Shown here piece by piece: positions 43,633 to 55,580 of a stretch of DNA of 64,000 nt (its first letter is position 1; every line of letters starts with the position of its first letter). This DNA is from Liolophura sinensis (Eukaryota > Mollusca > Polyplacophora > Chitonida > Chitonidae): the NCBI RefSeq assembly GCF_032854445.1, contig NC_088298.1, forward strand, positions 6,871,504-6,935,503, in the 5' to 3' direction. The notes below the pieces were generated by a model, which ran no database searches, was not told where the DNA came from, and saw nothing but the letters and a program-made list of their open reading frames with translations. The position numbers and the translations under genes are program-made.

Positions 43633-43904
43633 TTAAACGTAAATCAAAGTTTAAATCATGATTATAACACACAAGGTACAAATGAGGAAATTCAAATTAA
43701 TCGTAGATATTTTAGCACAACTGTAACTCATAGAAATAAAATGTAAATAAATACATATATTAAATCAAATGTATGATCTAGTTCTAAACAACATTTGTGA
43801 AATCAGTTCATAAATATATGGTTCATCATAAATTCAAGTATACTTGTACATATGATGATCATATTGTATGATATTACGCGTTCTTGACGTCCTCAGAAGT
43901 TGCG

Positions 43905-44040
43905 AGCTGGTTTAGCTCATGATGGCTTCCTATCTGTCCGTTTGTGGGAAGGTCTGCCACCATAATGCTGGCCGCCATCATATAAGTGAAATATTCTTCA
44001 ATGCATTGTAAATCACCAATCAAATAAATAAATAAATTTA
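43905..44040 (+). mobile_element. Family A SINE, internally deleted
   Basis: ATGATGGCTTCCTATCTGTC, GTTTGTGGGAAGGTCTGCCA then directly CCATAATGCTGGCCGCCATC, GAAATATTCTTCAATGCATT, AATCACCAATCAAATAAATA. The CCGGGCTCTGCCCGG block is deleted. Confidence 0.8.
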
Positions 44041-45060
44041 AACCTTATGTGTGGTGTTTTTGACATAGGCATATGTTTACATTTGAAAAGACTGGACAGA
44101 ATAAAGAGTGAATCAGTGATTAGGAAGTGTTACTGACGAAAACATGAACCAGGAAAAGTTGTCTCTCAACATGAGAGTAATAACACCAAAAATCAGATCA
44201 AACAGGAAACAGGCTCATCGTCAACCTAATAAATAACAAAAACAGCTGAAACTTGAAGATCACATTCCATATAGTTCTTATTCGATGACTTTAAATGCCA
44301 TTAAATATAATCATTGCCAGCAATACTGTCAAATGTAACAAAAAATACAATACTGAACAAAATTTTCTTCTAAACGTTGTGAACTGTTTTGCCCACCTGG
44401 CCTACACTAAAGAGTTCTAGCTTTTACCTTTGTCAACAAACTTGTCTAGAGGGTTGAGGTCCTATTTTTTTACCCCAGAGACCCGGCACGGACAGGCGTT
44501 GGAGGGGCCGTTATATTTTAAAAGAAATTTCGTCACATCTTAACACATCTGTTTTCATCTGCTCAACGACTGCGCTAATCGTGGAAAGTTCGGTAGCTAA
44601 ACGGTATAAAGAAATAATCTCTACAAGAACATTTGTCTTAATTCCACTGTTCTTGCGCTTTTATTTTCAAGTAAAAAAGCCGTTCGCCGTTGTCAGCATG
44701 TTATAAATTAAACGCGAAAAAAACGCGTGTGACTGCATCGAGTGGGTGAAATTATATATCTTTTTCACGCATGAGGCTAGGTCATGAATATTGCCCGAGC
44801 TGTTAAACAAACCATGGGTAATGTCATAAACTTCCTCTCAGCGGGAATCTTTACCCTGTTTTTCTTCGAACTGATGTGCCAATTAATTTGACTTTAGTCA
44901 TTTTCAACTCGAACAACTCTTTTAAAATATGATTACAAACACGTTTTAAAAAAATTTGAACACGGCTTTTTTAATGGGACACCTCTTCCAGCGCTATAGC
45001 GACGGGTTTCCAAGTTGAATGTTTACCATTACTCTCCCACACTGAATGAATATTACGTCA
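44041..45060. other. Intergenic, no assignable feature
   Basis: No exon or repeat supported. Confidence 0.4.
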
Positions 45061-45084
45061 CAATTGTCGTCATATGACTGCAAA

Positions 45085-45345
45085 ATTGTTAATCTATACG
45101 TCGAGGCAGACATCCGTATACGAGCCGTCAACCAACAATCGCATGGCCAATTCCGAACACGACGTTTAACACAAACCTCCCAAGAACTGAGAAAGTATAT
45201 GAAGTACGTAAATAGGACGGAATCATGCAAAAAGAAGCAGTCAACAGTTTCAATGATGTTAGAAAGACGCAAGGTATGTTCTAGGCGACTGAATGAAATC
45301 AGTATTCAAAACGTGTACCATGTTAGAATATCAGTTCTCGATAAC
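45085..45345 (+). repeat. Family C copy
   Basis: GAGGCAGACATCCGTATACG, GAACTGAGAAAGTATATGAA, GACGGAATCATGCAAAAAGA, GAAAGACGCAAGGTATGTTC, TAGGCGACTGAATGAAATCA. Confidence 0.75.
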
Positions 45346-45362
45346 AAAATATGTATCTCAGT

Positions 45363-45600
45363 TGCGGCGACGACAGTGTGATACTTGGCAAATGGTCACA
45401 CGTAACCTGTGAAATATAGCCTCTTGTCAATTTATCTGTCAGGACTTTATTCCAAATTTCATGTACATGTATATACTTAAAAAGTAACAACTTATGCGCC
45501 TTTAGCAACATGGTTCAAACAGAATTAGATAAAAAAAATATGCGGCTATGTTAATATACATTCCTGGTGTAGAATTATTTAAAATGCTGTGATATGGTAT
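45363..45600 (+). repeat. Family B copy
   Basis: GTTGCGGCGACGACAGTGTG, ATGGTCACACGTAACCTGTG, CAGGACTTTATTCC, AGCAACATGGTTCAAACAGA, ATTAGATAAAA. It replaces the end of the preceding C copy. Confidence 0.75.
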
Positions 45601-45601
45601 A

Positions 45602-45628
45602 GGGGGGAGGGGGGAGGGGAGGGGGGGA
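45602..45628 (+). repeat. G-run block, G-quadruplex motif
   Basis: Four G runs of 6, 6, 4 and 7 separated by single A residues. Confidence 0.85.
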
Positions 45629-45689
45629 CTTGGAAACCTCAAGCAGAATCTTGGTTTATGCAAGAATACAATGGAATATGATAACTCTA

Positions 45690-46110
45690 TGCGTAGAAAC
45701 AGACATTCGTATACCAGCCGTCAACCAAGATGAACGTTCCGGGTCAATGATCGCAGGGCTAATTCCCAAAAAGACGCTTAAAACGAATTACCAAATTACG
45801 CAGAAAGTCTTTAAAGTAAGAAACTAGGGCTGAATCATTCAAAGTAAAGCAGTCAACAGTTTTCAAAAATGTTGGAAAGACGCAAGGTATGATCTGGGCG
45901 TATAAATGGAATCATTGTACAAATCGGGTACCACGTTGGTATATGAAGTATATTAAAAGATGTCTCAGTTGCGCTTTGATTGCAGCTGTTCATATATCCA
46001 ACGTGGTGATCTAATTCAACACGATGAATATAAGTCCGATGTAAAACCTAAATATATATTACGTCACCAGGCTACATCACTGGGCTACGTCATCGGGCTA
46101 CGTCATCGGG
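45690..46110 (+). repeat. Family C copy, longest
   Basis: GAAACAGACATTCGTATACC, AGCCGTCAACCAAGATGAAC, GTTGGAAAGACGCAAGGTAT, CAGTTGCGCTTTGATTGCAG, GATCTAATTCAACACGATGA. A short GTCATCGGGCTACGTCATCG duplication follows at about 46085-46115. Confidence 0.8.
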
Positions 46111-46639
46111 CTGCGTCACCAAGCTGCTCGCAAAACGTCATCAAGGACAGCAATGAACAAAAGACTGTTTACAGCATACCTGCGAATAACTTTAGACATT
46201 AAAGTTCTCCCATTAAAAATCGATAATTTGGAAATTTGGAAAGTATTGATGAGTACATCCAAAAACTTACTGCGACCCCTGCAAGGTGACGTTTAGAAAA
46301 CTAATTCATGATCTGACAAGGTTTTGTCTCCAATATGATTCCCTATGATCAAAGAATAACATTGTTGATGATGTGCACTGGTTACTTCTTTGCCCCTGTA
46401 ATACTACCATGAAACCGTGCAAACCGAGCGTCGGTAGATGTTGAGAGACCTCATTGCGTGACTAAAATTCATCTTCATGGAATATATGATGTGACCTATT
46501 TAATAATAATTCAACCAAAATAAAAATGGTGGATCAGTTTGGTATAAGTGTTAGCTTTGGTATTAAAAGTATACCATGAGTCATATGGTCATGGACGCAT
46601 TCATAATCCACAGGTGAAACACCTGAGGATGCAAATGTA
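46111..46639. other. Intergenic, no assignable feature
   Basis: Nothing supported. Confidence 0.35.
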
Positions 46640-46689
46640 GAGATGTAGAAAAAGCATACACCTATATCCAGACCTGCGCCGATCAGATG

Positions 46690-46925
46690 TCATACCCGTC
46701 GAAACAGGCATGCGTATATGAGCCCTCAATCATTACGGACATTGCGGATCAATAAGCATTTAGCCATTTCCCAAAACAACATTCAACATAAACTACAAAA
46801 ATGACAAAGACAGTATATAAATTAAGACATTAGGACAGATACACGCAAAGAGAATGATGATGGAAAGGTACAGTAAAAGTTCACGGCCAATGAATGAAAT
46901 CAGTATCATTCTAGTATGTAAACCG
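46690..46925 (+). repeat. Family C copy, decayed
   Basis: GAAACAGGCATGCGTATATG, CATTTCCCAAAACAACATTC, GTATATAAATTAAGACATTA, AATGAATGAAATCAGTATCA. A further fragment lies at 47115-47170 (ATTCACGTTCCAGCCGTCAA). Confidence 0.6.
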
Positions 46926-47170
46926 TGGACAATCCAAAAATCAAATGTCAGATGATTTTTCGTGGAATTTGGTCATACATGCAAACGAGGACAACTAGCT
47001 CAAAATAATGACTGTATGGCGCCTAAACCCGCTTAAATTGGACAATTAGACAAAGACTCTGGACACCTGTCGATACTTAATGACTAACATAAAGAAGTGT
47101 GAATTTAAGCTGCCAAACAGATATTCACGTTCCAGCCGTCAACCAAAATGGACGTTCTGGGTCAATAATC

Positions 47171-48460
47171 TAAGTATTAAACTCCAAGGGCATCATGGGT
47201 ATTATATTTCTAATTATTAAGGTTTATTATACAGGAGAATCATTTTATCTGTTTGTGACGCTGTGCTTTCCTTTGAACATAGGCAATGAGTCACGGGCTC
47301 TGAATTAAAGCTTTACAGTTCTTTTTGGTTGTGGTGGAACCATGAAAACTCTACAGTTTTAAGGTTCCATCAGGCTGAATTATTCCACTGGAGTGAAAAG
47401 AAAGCCGGAGCAACTGAAAACAGAAGTCTCTGTAACTTTCACGAATACGTCAGCGTTTATTGTATTTCCACCTGATGGGTGTAACATTAACAGATCTAGT
47501 GGAAAATACGTCAGAGGGAAAACAATGTCACGGTTTGGATCACTGAGGAATGAACGCGACGACCTGTTAGGTTTTTCCTCTCGGAGACTTGGCAAGGTAG
47601 GAAAACAGAGTCGTCAATCTTCATATTCGCCGTGCAACGGCTTTCCGACACCTAATGCGAGAGCGGGTGAAGCAGTTTAAGTCCAATTAACCAGGTAACA
47701 GAGTTCGTGCAGCAGATGCGTAATGCCGTTATTTACTCTTTGTTGACACGAGGGGGCGCTGTTCGTCTTTGCGCGTGAAGCCTTGACGGCCAAAGCAGGA
47801 TTGATGGCGTTGAAATCAGGCCACTTGACCGACTAAAAGTCTTCCATCCCCGGTGTAGCTGGTCTCGTTTTAAGAAATTAAAACGACAAATGGAAGATAG
47901 TGAAATACACCAGAGTGTCACTCATACTCAAGATACATGTATGTCAGCGTTGAAGACGGGGGACGCCTATTGCAAATGTTAAGAGAAAGGGCTAATGGAA
48001 GTCAGTGGTCAGTAGTCCCGCGAAAGCTGTTTTAAAGAAGTGTTATTTTAAATCATTATAAATAAAAGTTCAGAAGCGAAAGTAATAGCACCGCACACAT
48101 AATGCATCACTGACGTCAAGCATTAGCCTTAAGTACCAATCATATATAACACTGAATATCTTCGTAAAACCCTACTGAGGACGTCAAAGCTTTTACAGTC
48201 AGTAATTAATGTTCAGTCACCAATTGCCTGGGACGCATTTGAGTCGAACCATTTAAAAAATGAGGTGAGTCTGTTGTCATGAGTCACTGAATCAGTTTGA
48301 ATACTGAAGCATACGCATCGCTCTAATTTCATAATTCGTAATTCGATTACAGAAATTGTCGTTTGTTCGCAATATAACATTCAGTCATAGAATTAGTCAT
48401 TTTTTCAGTCAGCAAGCCTTTGACTGTCATTCGGGTTGCTGTTAATAATCTTGCCTCTCA
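47171..48460. other. Intergenic; one open plus-strand segment
   Basis: 47363-47680 is open on plus (includes KRKPEQLKTEVSVTF and TMSRFGSLRNERDDLLGF). A possible donor AAG|GTAGG sits at about 47597. No clean acceptor, and I recognise no domain, so no gene is called. Confidence 0.3.
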
Positions 48461-48850
48461 GTTAGTGAGCACTACAGACAGTCAATGCAAGAACATAAGC
48501 CATTCTACCAACTAGTTTGTCAGCTAGTGAGTCCAGTTCCTCGGCTTTCTATCAGTTAGTGAGCACGACAGAGAGTCAGTGAAAGAGCATAAGCCATTCT
48601 ATCAGTGAGTTTGTCAGTGAGTTCAGCTGCTCGGCTTTCTATCAGTTAGTGAGCACTACAAAGAGCCAATAAAAGGACATGAGTCATTTTATCAGTGAGT
48701 TTGTCAGCTAATTTTTCTGTTAGTGAGCACTACAGAGAGTCAGTAAATCTGTCAGTGAGTTTGTAATTTAGTGGGTTGACCAGCTTGGCTATCTCAGTCA
48801 ATGAACACTACCAAGAATCGGTGAAAGAAAGATAGTGGGTTAAGCTCATT
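48461..48850. repeat. Degenerate tandem repeat, about 75-93-bp unit, 4 copies
   Basis: CAGTTAGTGAGCACTACAGA recurs near 48461, 48554, 48644 and 48719, followed each time by ATAAGCCATTCTATCA and GTGAGTTTGTCAG blocks. Unit lengths are 93, 90 and 75 bp. Confidence 0.75.
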
Positions 48851-48864
48851 TAAGTATTTACATA

Positions 48865-48990
48865 AAACAGTTAGAATAAAAACCTAATTGAGGTAAATTG
48901 ACCAGACGCCGGATTTCACCGTTTACGCGTGATCATTTGCCTAACGGTCTAACGGCTGTCGCTACTCTCCTTTTACTCTCGATGCTGTAA
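48865..48990 (-). repeat. Family B, first half
   Basis: AACAGTTAGAATAAAAACCT, AATTGAGGTAAATTGACCAG, GGATTTCACCGTTTACGCGT, GCTACTCTCCTTTTACTCTC. It lies 15 bp after a tandem repeat. Confidence 0.7.
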
Positions 48991-49156
48991 GTCTTATCAA
49001 GGAAGTTATTCTTTAAGTGCGTTATGCCAGTAAAGCAGCTTGAATTATGTTAGTCAAGTAGCCTGAATTGCTGCGCAATTTAACAAGACAAATGCACATT
49101 CACTGGTTCCTTATTTTTTCACATCCGTGTGTGAATAGTTATGTAGTACCCGAGGT

Positions 49157-49284
49157 TACTATTCCCGTCCCCCGGGCTCTGCCCGGATACCTCCCACCAT
49201 AATGCTGGCCGGCGTCACATAAGTGAAATATTCTTGAGTACGGCGTAAAACACCAATCAAATAAATAAACAAATACTATTCCCG
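49157..49284 (+). mobile_element. Family A SINE, 5'-truncated, with 11-bp target-site duplication
   Basis: TACTATTCCCG is present at 49157-49167 and 49274-49284. Between them only the 3' half of the SINE occurs (CCCCGGGCTCTGCCCGG, CCATAATGCTGGCCGGCGTC, GTACGGCGTAAAACACCAAT, AATAAATAAAC). Intact duplications around a truncated copy are what incomplete target-primed reverse transcription leaves. Confidence 0.93.
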
Positions 49285-50788
49285 AAGTTAACCGGAATCA
49301 TCCGAAGTGTGATGGTCTGCGAACTCACTGTCTGACAGTCAGGTCAGCGGCGATCGAACCAATTCTCTTTGTCAAGTTTACGGATTTCTCATGTAAGTAA
49401 GAAGTTTGTCGCCATATCTACAGATCTTTGTGAATGTCTCGTTGTGTAGCTTAGTGGCATTTAGATGCATGCTAGCCCTGCAACAGTAAATTTTGACGAT
49501 AATTTAAAGGTTGTTGATGTTACTGGTACAGAAATTGCTGTTACCGGCACAGTTATTTTTTTCTTCTTTGCCACATCATAATGAGATCAGTTTGTTGAAT
49601 GAAGAGTATATTTAGTTGGTAACACCAGTTTTTTGGGTGATATTTCGTACAAGTCACGATACACTGTTTTCTTTTGTCAAAATCGACGATCGAGCCAGTA
49701 TTGTTGTGTTACGGTTATAATCACCCGTAAGCGTGAAGTTAAAGTTAATGGAATGAAAATGTTTTTCATATCGCATGATGTTATAATTTTCATGTATCGG
49801 GATTCTAGATAAAACAGTATTTTGCAGATATGTTGAAGTTAGCACTATTTTCATTGTTTTCATAATTAGTAGTATATAATGTGCTTTCTGGGTCACATTA
49901 TTGTATTAGGGTAATTTCATAAGGTTGTAGACATGAATCATTAATGTACACAGTGACCGTCGACGTTTCGGACTATTCAGTGACGCACTGTGAGCCCTGT
50001 GAACCTTAGTTGGTGTGGTACGGTACCGACTCCGGCAGTACCAGCGGGTAGGTTCATGCAACTCATTTGTCGTTTGTATTCAACTAACTGCTCATTTGGC
50101 TATGTTGGTATTAAAATTAAGCATTTTAAAACTGTTCAGTTTTCATGGAGTTACACAGTTCCATTTGTAAAATGAAAGAGCAAATTGGGTTACCCCCTAG
50201 CCAGAGTCTTTAACACGTTGGTGTTGTGTAAATGTAACTGTAACATTATAGGTGAAGAGGGTGCGACATTTCCCTATGCTGCCTCTAGTGCATTTATGTA
50301 ACATCAGTAATTGAATGTGTAGCTTGTATAGCAGTTTTAATATATTTACCTGCTAGTATCCAAGTGGTAATAACAACTGAAAGATGTTCTTACTAATTAA
50401 TTTCATTGTAACTCATTTATTGTTCGAAACCTGAAAAAATGACTCTGTATCGTTACAGAAAATTATTTCACCATATAAAGATGGAAGCTCAAGGCATGAG
50501 TTGTATTGTTTTCTAAGTGGACAGCCTTACAGTGTGCTTTCCTCGATTACACTTAGTAAGTCAAGCAGGTAGAGAAGTACAAAACAAAATAGAACCATAT
50601 ACTACAGAGACTTAGTGAAGGACAATAAGTCATTTGCCCAGAGCGCATGGTAGGTAGTAAGTCATCCAGATAGCTTTGGCAGCAAATAGGTTAAATGTCA
50701 TATAACTATGTCATATATCTTGCATGAACTCAATTTCGTCAGTCAGTAACTTATCAAGTCGACGGCCAGAAGAGAAAATGGTAGCACT
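49285..50788. other. Intergenic, no assignable feature
   Basis: No exon with splice signals and no repeat recognised. Confidence 0.4.
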
Positions 50789-51149
50789 CAGTGGTTTAAC
50801 CATTCCGGCTGCCAGTGGTTTAACCATTCCGGTTGCCGGTGGTTTAACCATTCCGTCAGCCAGTGGTTTAACCATTTCCACTGCCACTGGTTTCACCGTG
50901 GCTTAACCTTTGCGACTGCTAGTGCTTTCACCATTCAGGCTGCCAGTGTTTTCACCATTCCATCTTCCAGTGTTTTCACCATTCCGTCTGCCAGTGGTTT
51001 GACCATTTCTGCTCTCAGTTGTTTGACCATTTCAATTCCAGTGGTTAACTGTTACGGCTGCCAGTTAACAATTCCAGCTGTAATTGGTTTAACCATTCCA
51101 GATGTCGGCGGTTTAACAATTACGGTTGCCAATTTCTCAACAATTAATT
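50789..51149. repeat. Minisatellite, 24-bp unit, about 14 copies, decaying to the right
   Basis: CAGTGGTTTAACCATTCCGG + CTGC in the first copies; later copies lose bases and change to TTTCACCATTCC. Order of divergence runs left to right. Confidence 0.88.
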
Positions 51150-51690
51150 AGTGAGACGATCAACGACACAAAAGAAATACCAGGTCACACATAACAATAC
51201 TACTGACAAAATTAACCAAGTTCAGTTTTACAAAGAAATAAAAAAGAAATAATAGAAATAGAAGATAAAGCTGAAATCATCTAAGAGACGAGTAGTAACT
51301 GTTTTTAAGTGATACAGGGGTTTTGATGACGCGACATAGTGTTTCCAGATGCTCTAAAAAATTGTCAGTGGTCGTTTAAGTTTGTCACATTCTTTTTCTT
51401 ACCTTAAGTAATTTATTTATTCTCTTTTCTTTTAAAATACATAGCTTTGCCGTGTTAGTCACCATGATGCCAGTCCCTTGCGAGTTTGTTCTCATTGCAA
51501 CTGTTCACACTCACGCCTTTAGCGTGCTATTTAATATGAAACTCTAAGACGCAAAGTTCACGTAATGATGTGGGCCATGTGCATACATGTAGAAATCGAG
51601 ACAACCGTTAGTTTTCCAGGTCATGAATTGTCGCCTAGATGTACACACAGTTACTCAGCAGTATAAGTCGCATTATAGAAAATTGGTCAC
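51150..51690. other. Intergenic, no assignable feature
   Basis: Nothing supported. Confidence 0.35.
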
Positions 51691-51699
51691 GCCATGAAA

Positions 51700-52310
51700 T
51701 CAGTAACTAGGTAAAATCAGTGACCAAATGAATTCAGTCACTCACTGAAAACCGTCAAACAGCAAGACAGTGGAAGTAGTCGCTTGGTGTTCTTTTATTT
51801 ATTCATTTCATTGTTATTTAAAGATATATTCAATTAAACGACAGCGGCCGGTCAGTATTATGGCGGGAGGAAACCGGGAAGAGCCTACGCGAAACCCACG
51901 GCCATCCGCAGATTGCTGGTAGCCACTCAGTTTGTCATTCAGTGATATTAGTCAATCAGTAATTTAATGAAATGACAGTGAAATCAGCCATTCATTGAAA
52001 TTAGCTTCTGGCTGGGCCGAGTCATTCACTGAAAACAGTTATTCAATCAAATTAGTCTCTGAGCCAAATCCCTTGTCTGCAAAAATTAGACTCTCAGTGA
52101 AATTGGCCATTCAGTGAGTTCAGTAATTCAGTGAAACGGGTTACTGATTGTTAAAACTGCCATTCCCCCGAATTAGTCATTAAGTCACATTAGTCGGTGA
52201 AAATCACTGACTCGGTTACATTAGTCATTTGGTGAAATCAGTGACTTGATGACATCAATCACTTGGTAAAAGCAGACATTCCTAAAATCAGTCACTCAGC
52301 TGAAAGCATC
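51700..52310. repeat. Very degenerate short repeats around a SINE fragment
   Basis: Many AGTCATTCAGTGAAAT-like words (for example TCAGTGAAATTGGCCATTCA) spaced about 15-25 bp. Interrupted at about 51828-51930 by a decayed minus-strand family A SINE (GTATTATGGCGGGAGGAAAC, CACGGCCATCCGCAGATTGC). Confidence 0.6.
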
Positions 52311-53014
52311 ATGAAACCTACCTGTTCTGACATCTGAACTGTCCATCCTCTCACTTTTCGGCACAACCCATTCTTTGCGCTTCACGTCGCACTAACTAAG
52401 GGACGCGTAACTGTTCAGTATGTGTCAATATTTGTCTGGAGAGATTTAGTCGAGTTTCTAAGTACTTCTCCTCACCTAATTCCATTAGCGACAATACGAC
52501 TCTTGTTCAACGCCGAGCAGCCCGTAACCGGTCAATACGACAACGCTGCGTGTAGTAAACCCACTCGCCATTGAAGTCTTCTCAGTATGTTAAAGGGTCT
52601 CCTACGAGATTTAGCAACACACTCAGGACAGGTTGCAAAAAAAACTCGTCAAAAAAAGAAACATTTGCTTTAGAGCGTTCCAGGTTGATATAAGTGGGAT
52701 GGCGTCAACATACAAGTTTAGGAAACTTTAACATTCGTCCATCATGCAACAAGACACGACGCCATACAAGACGTAACGTACGACGTCACTCTGTATACAA
52801 ATTCTGCAGCTAAACTACACAAAATGATTCATATTATCAAAATATAGATAATAAATAGAATATTGCACAGTGCAGATTAAATACCTTACTATTGCTCTCG
52901 TGCAAAGGTGGGATGATAACCCTCTTTATGATTCCTCAATCCTGGTTTATCAATTCCACTTCCCTCGCTCGAGCAATATTTATGGTATTCAACCCTTACT
53001 GTGTAATATTTTTG
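52311..53014. other. Intergenic, no assignable feature
   Basis: Nothing supported. Confidence 0.35.
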
Positions 53015-53090
53015 TTTCATTGACGTTTAACCCGATACTCAAGGACGTATAGTGGTGGTCAGTATTACGGGTGGGGGAGGCGGAATTGCT
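53015..53090 (-). mobile_element. Family A SINE trace
   Basis: TTTCATTGACGTTTAACCCG, ATACTCAAGGACGTATAG, GGTCAGTATTACGGGTGGG. An adjoining plus-strand frame (53052-53393, 113 codons) starts inside this trace and has no acceptor, so it is not called as a gene. Confidence 0.5.
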
Positions 53091-53534
53091 CCTCACCAGT
53101 TCAAGATGTCTGCCATAGACATAAAGTCACAAATGCTAAACTTAGATGATAATGATCTTGTTGGTTACATTGTCGATTTTATTGATCACTATTTTACTGC
53201 AATTTTTCATGATTTTAGTCAAATATATAACACACCAACATTTCTTTCGGAACTTAATTTATGCAAGGCAAACCTTTTCACGCCACTAGCTTTCATTCGT
53301 TTTTGTGGAAACGTGTGTTTAAGTTCACAGCGAGCTGTAAGACCTAAACAACATTCTCGTCACTTTAAATTCATCCTTATTTTCTCTCGGTAAAGGTTTA
53401 TTGGTTTCCTTTGTGGGCTTGGAGATATGGTGGCTTCCAATAACTTTCGCAAATGTACATGGAGCTAAGCTCTTAAGATATCAGTTGAGTGTGTGAGCGC
53501 TTACTTATCAATTTTTCAGCCATAGAACTACGAA

Positions 53535-53826
53535 CGAGTCCTAAGAGTGCGTGTAATGTGCCCTCTTGTTGCAGGGCGGATTTCCACCGCTCTTTTATCT
53601 AGTGCTGCTTCAGTGAGAAGACCTGCCGAAGGCAAGTAAGGCGTCTCGCCCAAGCTATTATACTGACACGGGTCAACCATTCGTTACACTATCCCATTAA
53701 TGCTGAACACTAAGCAAGGTAGCTACAACTTCCTCTTTTAAAGTCTTAGATGTGACCCGACCCAGGATTCACCCTGGATCTACCATCCCCGAAGCGGACG
53801 CCCTACCAATTGAGCCATCGGAGCCG
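53535..53826 (-). mobile_element. SINE2, best copy
   Basis: On minus it begins GGCTCCGATGGCTCAATTGG + TAGGGCG (A box), with GGGTGAATCCTGGGTCGGGT as the B box region, then the body (GAAGTTGTAGCTACCTTGC, GTTGACCCGTGTCAGTATAA, GAGCGGTGGAAATCCGCC). Head sequence differs from family A. Not a tRNA gene: the head runs straight into the body with no discriminator or 3' pairing. Confidence 0.75.
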
Positions 53827-54109
53827 GTAAATGTCAGTGATAACCACAGCTGTACGAGTATTGATGTATCCTTTGATCGCTTAGCTTTAAACCTAAGAGA
53901 TATAAGCAAAACGCTGTTCCTAAGCAGATAAAATAATTAAAAACGTAGTAGCATATTGCCATGAATTGCACCGGGGGAGTAGGTCATCGAGGTAAGTTCT
54001 AAAGACTGAAAATATGTAAAAAAAATACTGTACAAGTTATGAAATAACCTTTAGTTGTTTACCTTTAAAGCTAAGAGATATACTCAACATGTTGTTCCAT
54101 GTCAGATAA
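53827..54109. other. Intergenic, no assignable feature
   Basis: Nothing supported. Confidence 0.35.
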
Positions 54110-54159
54110 GTAGCTTATCGCTGGTGAGGAGTTAACTTTTAACGTGGAATAACTTTTAA

Positions 54160-54400
54160 CTGATAATTTAGCTCAGATAGAGTTTTATTCTTACTGATCA
54201 AGTAATGTCTAAATGGTAGCAAGTCGCACACAACCTAGCACCAACTGGCTTAGGGCGAATTATGTAAAACAAATGTGTAGTGATGATAATTACAGTATAT
54301 TGGACGTCCCAAATGTAAAAGTACTCAAAATGCTATTATTGCCATATATACAAACACATTAAGACAATGCAAAGGGGTCAGGATAGGGAATGCATTGTCC
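54160..54400 (+). repeat. Family B copy
   Basis: GATAGAGTTTTATTCTTACT, AATGGTAGCAAGTCGCACAC, GCGAATTATGTAAAACAAAT, AATTACAGTATATTGGACG, ACACATTAAGACAATGCAAA. Confidence 0.75.
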
Positions 54401-54766
54401 GGTAAATTACCGGTTTATGCAATAGGGAGAGCAAAAACCAGACGTCCGACAAACAGTCCGGCATTCGTATACCACAGGTAAACTGTCTGATCGCCAGTAG
54501 CGTCTAATCGCCAGCAATACACGTAAACCGTCCAGACTATTCGGCTTACAGGCCTCCCACATGATTTGGACGTGGCTAACCTGTAGAGTCAGAAACCGTC
54601 AAATACACATTAAAGCTTACTCAAAGGCAATTGCTTCCAATCGCCTAGGTATCCAATTTATAGCCTTGTTACTGAAATTGGCATTGAAGAGCAATTGTGA
54701 AAAAATCATGTAGAGACATTTTACAAAACGAAAACAGTTAAGCCTTAGATAAAGCAGCCGTAATAT

Positions 54767-54767
<1 letters not shown>

Positions 54768-54805
<38 letters not shown>

Positions 54806-54926
54806 TTTGATTGGTGTTTTACGCCGTACTCAAGAATATTTCTCTTATACGACGGCGGCCAGCATTTTGGTGGGAGGAAACCGGGCAGAGCCCGGGGGAA
54901 ACCCACGATCATCCGCACGTTGGCAG
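54768..54926 (-). mobile_element. Family A SINE, 3' half with long (TTTA)n tail
   Basis: A (TTTA)n run at about 54768-54809 is followed by GATTGGTGTTTTACGCCGTA, AGCATTTTGGTGGGAGG, GGGCAGAGCCCGGGGGAAAC, GATCATCCGCACGTTGGCAG. The long tail suggests later microsatellite growth. Confidence 0.9.
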
Positions 54927-55414
54927 TGTTATAAGAGCTTTTCACTTATGGCACTGATCAGAGTTAGGGCTGGAGGAAACCAAACAAACAACTGTTTTAG
55001 TTAATTAACCTGACAAACTGCCTGACTTAACACCCAGTCACATACATCTATACATACATCTATGATAGTGCAAAGAACGTTATATTGTGCCCTGGTTTAA
55101 GTGTAATAGTTACAAAGCACTGTACAAGAACACTTTTGTCCTTTATTGTGATTCACGCTGACCGTAAACACCAGACATGACACCCAACCCAATCGCATCA
55201 TACGTACACCAGGCCAACCATTCTCAATGATGAGCGCCAAGCGTCCACATGATAGTAACTTTTGACTGTACGTTAGGATTTTGCAGCTTACTATTCCTTC
55301 CTGGAAGATGGGGTTTGTAAGTTAAGGCTAACATAGTGATACCTGGTGCATACACGTATCGTGTTAGTCAACCGCACCTTGCAATGATAATATTGTGTAT
55401 ATATGAAACCCCAG
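54927..55414. other. Intergenic, no assignable feature
   Basis: A SINE2-like trace at about 55195-55245 (CACCAGGCCAACCATTCTCAATGATGAGC region). Otherwise nothing. Confidence 0.35.
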
Positions 55415-55580
55415 TACATGGGGAGTTAAACCAGAGTGACGACTGTTGGCAAACGGTCACACGTAATCGGTGAAATACGGCCTCTTCAATTTACCTCAGT
55501 TATGGTTTTATTCTAACTCTTCATATAATTGCTTAAATAGTACTTTTTTACACTACCCCTAGCACCACATCTTAAGACTT
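55415..55580 (+). repeat. Family B, first half
   Basis: GTTGGCAAACGGTCACACGT, AATCGGTGAAATACGGCCTC, GTTATGGTTTTATTCTAACT, TGCTTAAATAGTAC, ACACTACCCCTAGCACCAC. Confidence 0.75.

Noticed and set aside
47363-47680. Coding exon with donor at about 47597
   Set aside because: No acceptor upstream in a compatible position (CTCTACAG at about 47356 would include a stop in that frame), and no recognised domain.
53052-53393. 113-codon plus-strand frame as a gene
   Set aside because: It begins inside a decayed SINE and lacks an acceptor; composition fits AT-rich non-coding DNA.
53780-53826. Genuine tRNA gene on minus at the SINE2 head
   Set aside because: A and B boxes are present but the acceptor stem does not pair and the head runs into a repeated SINE body.
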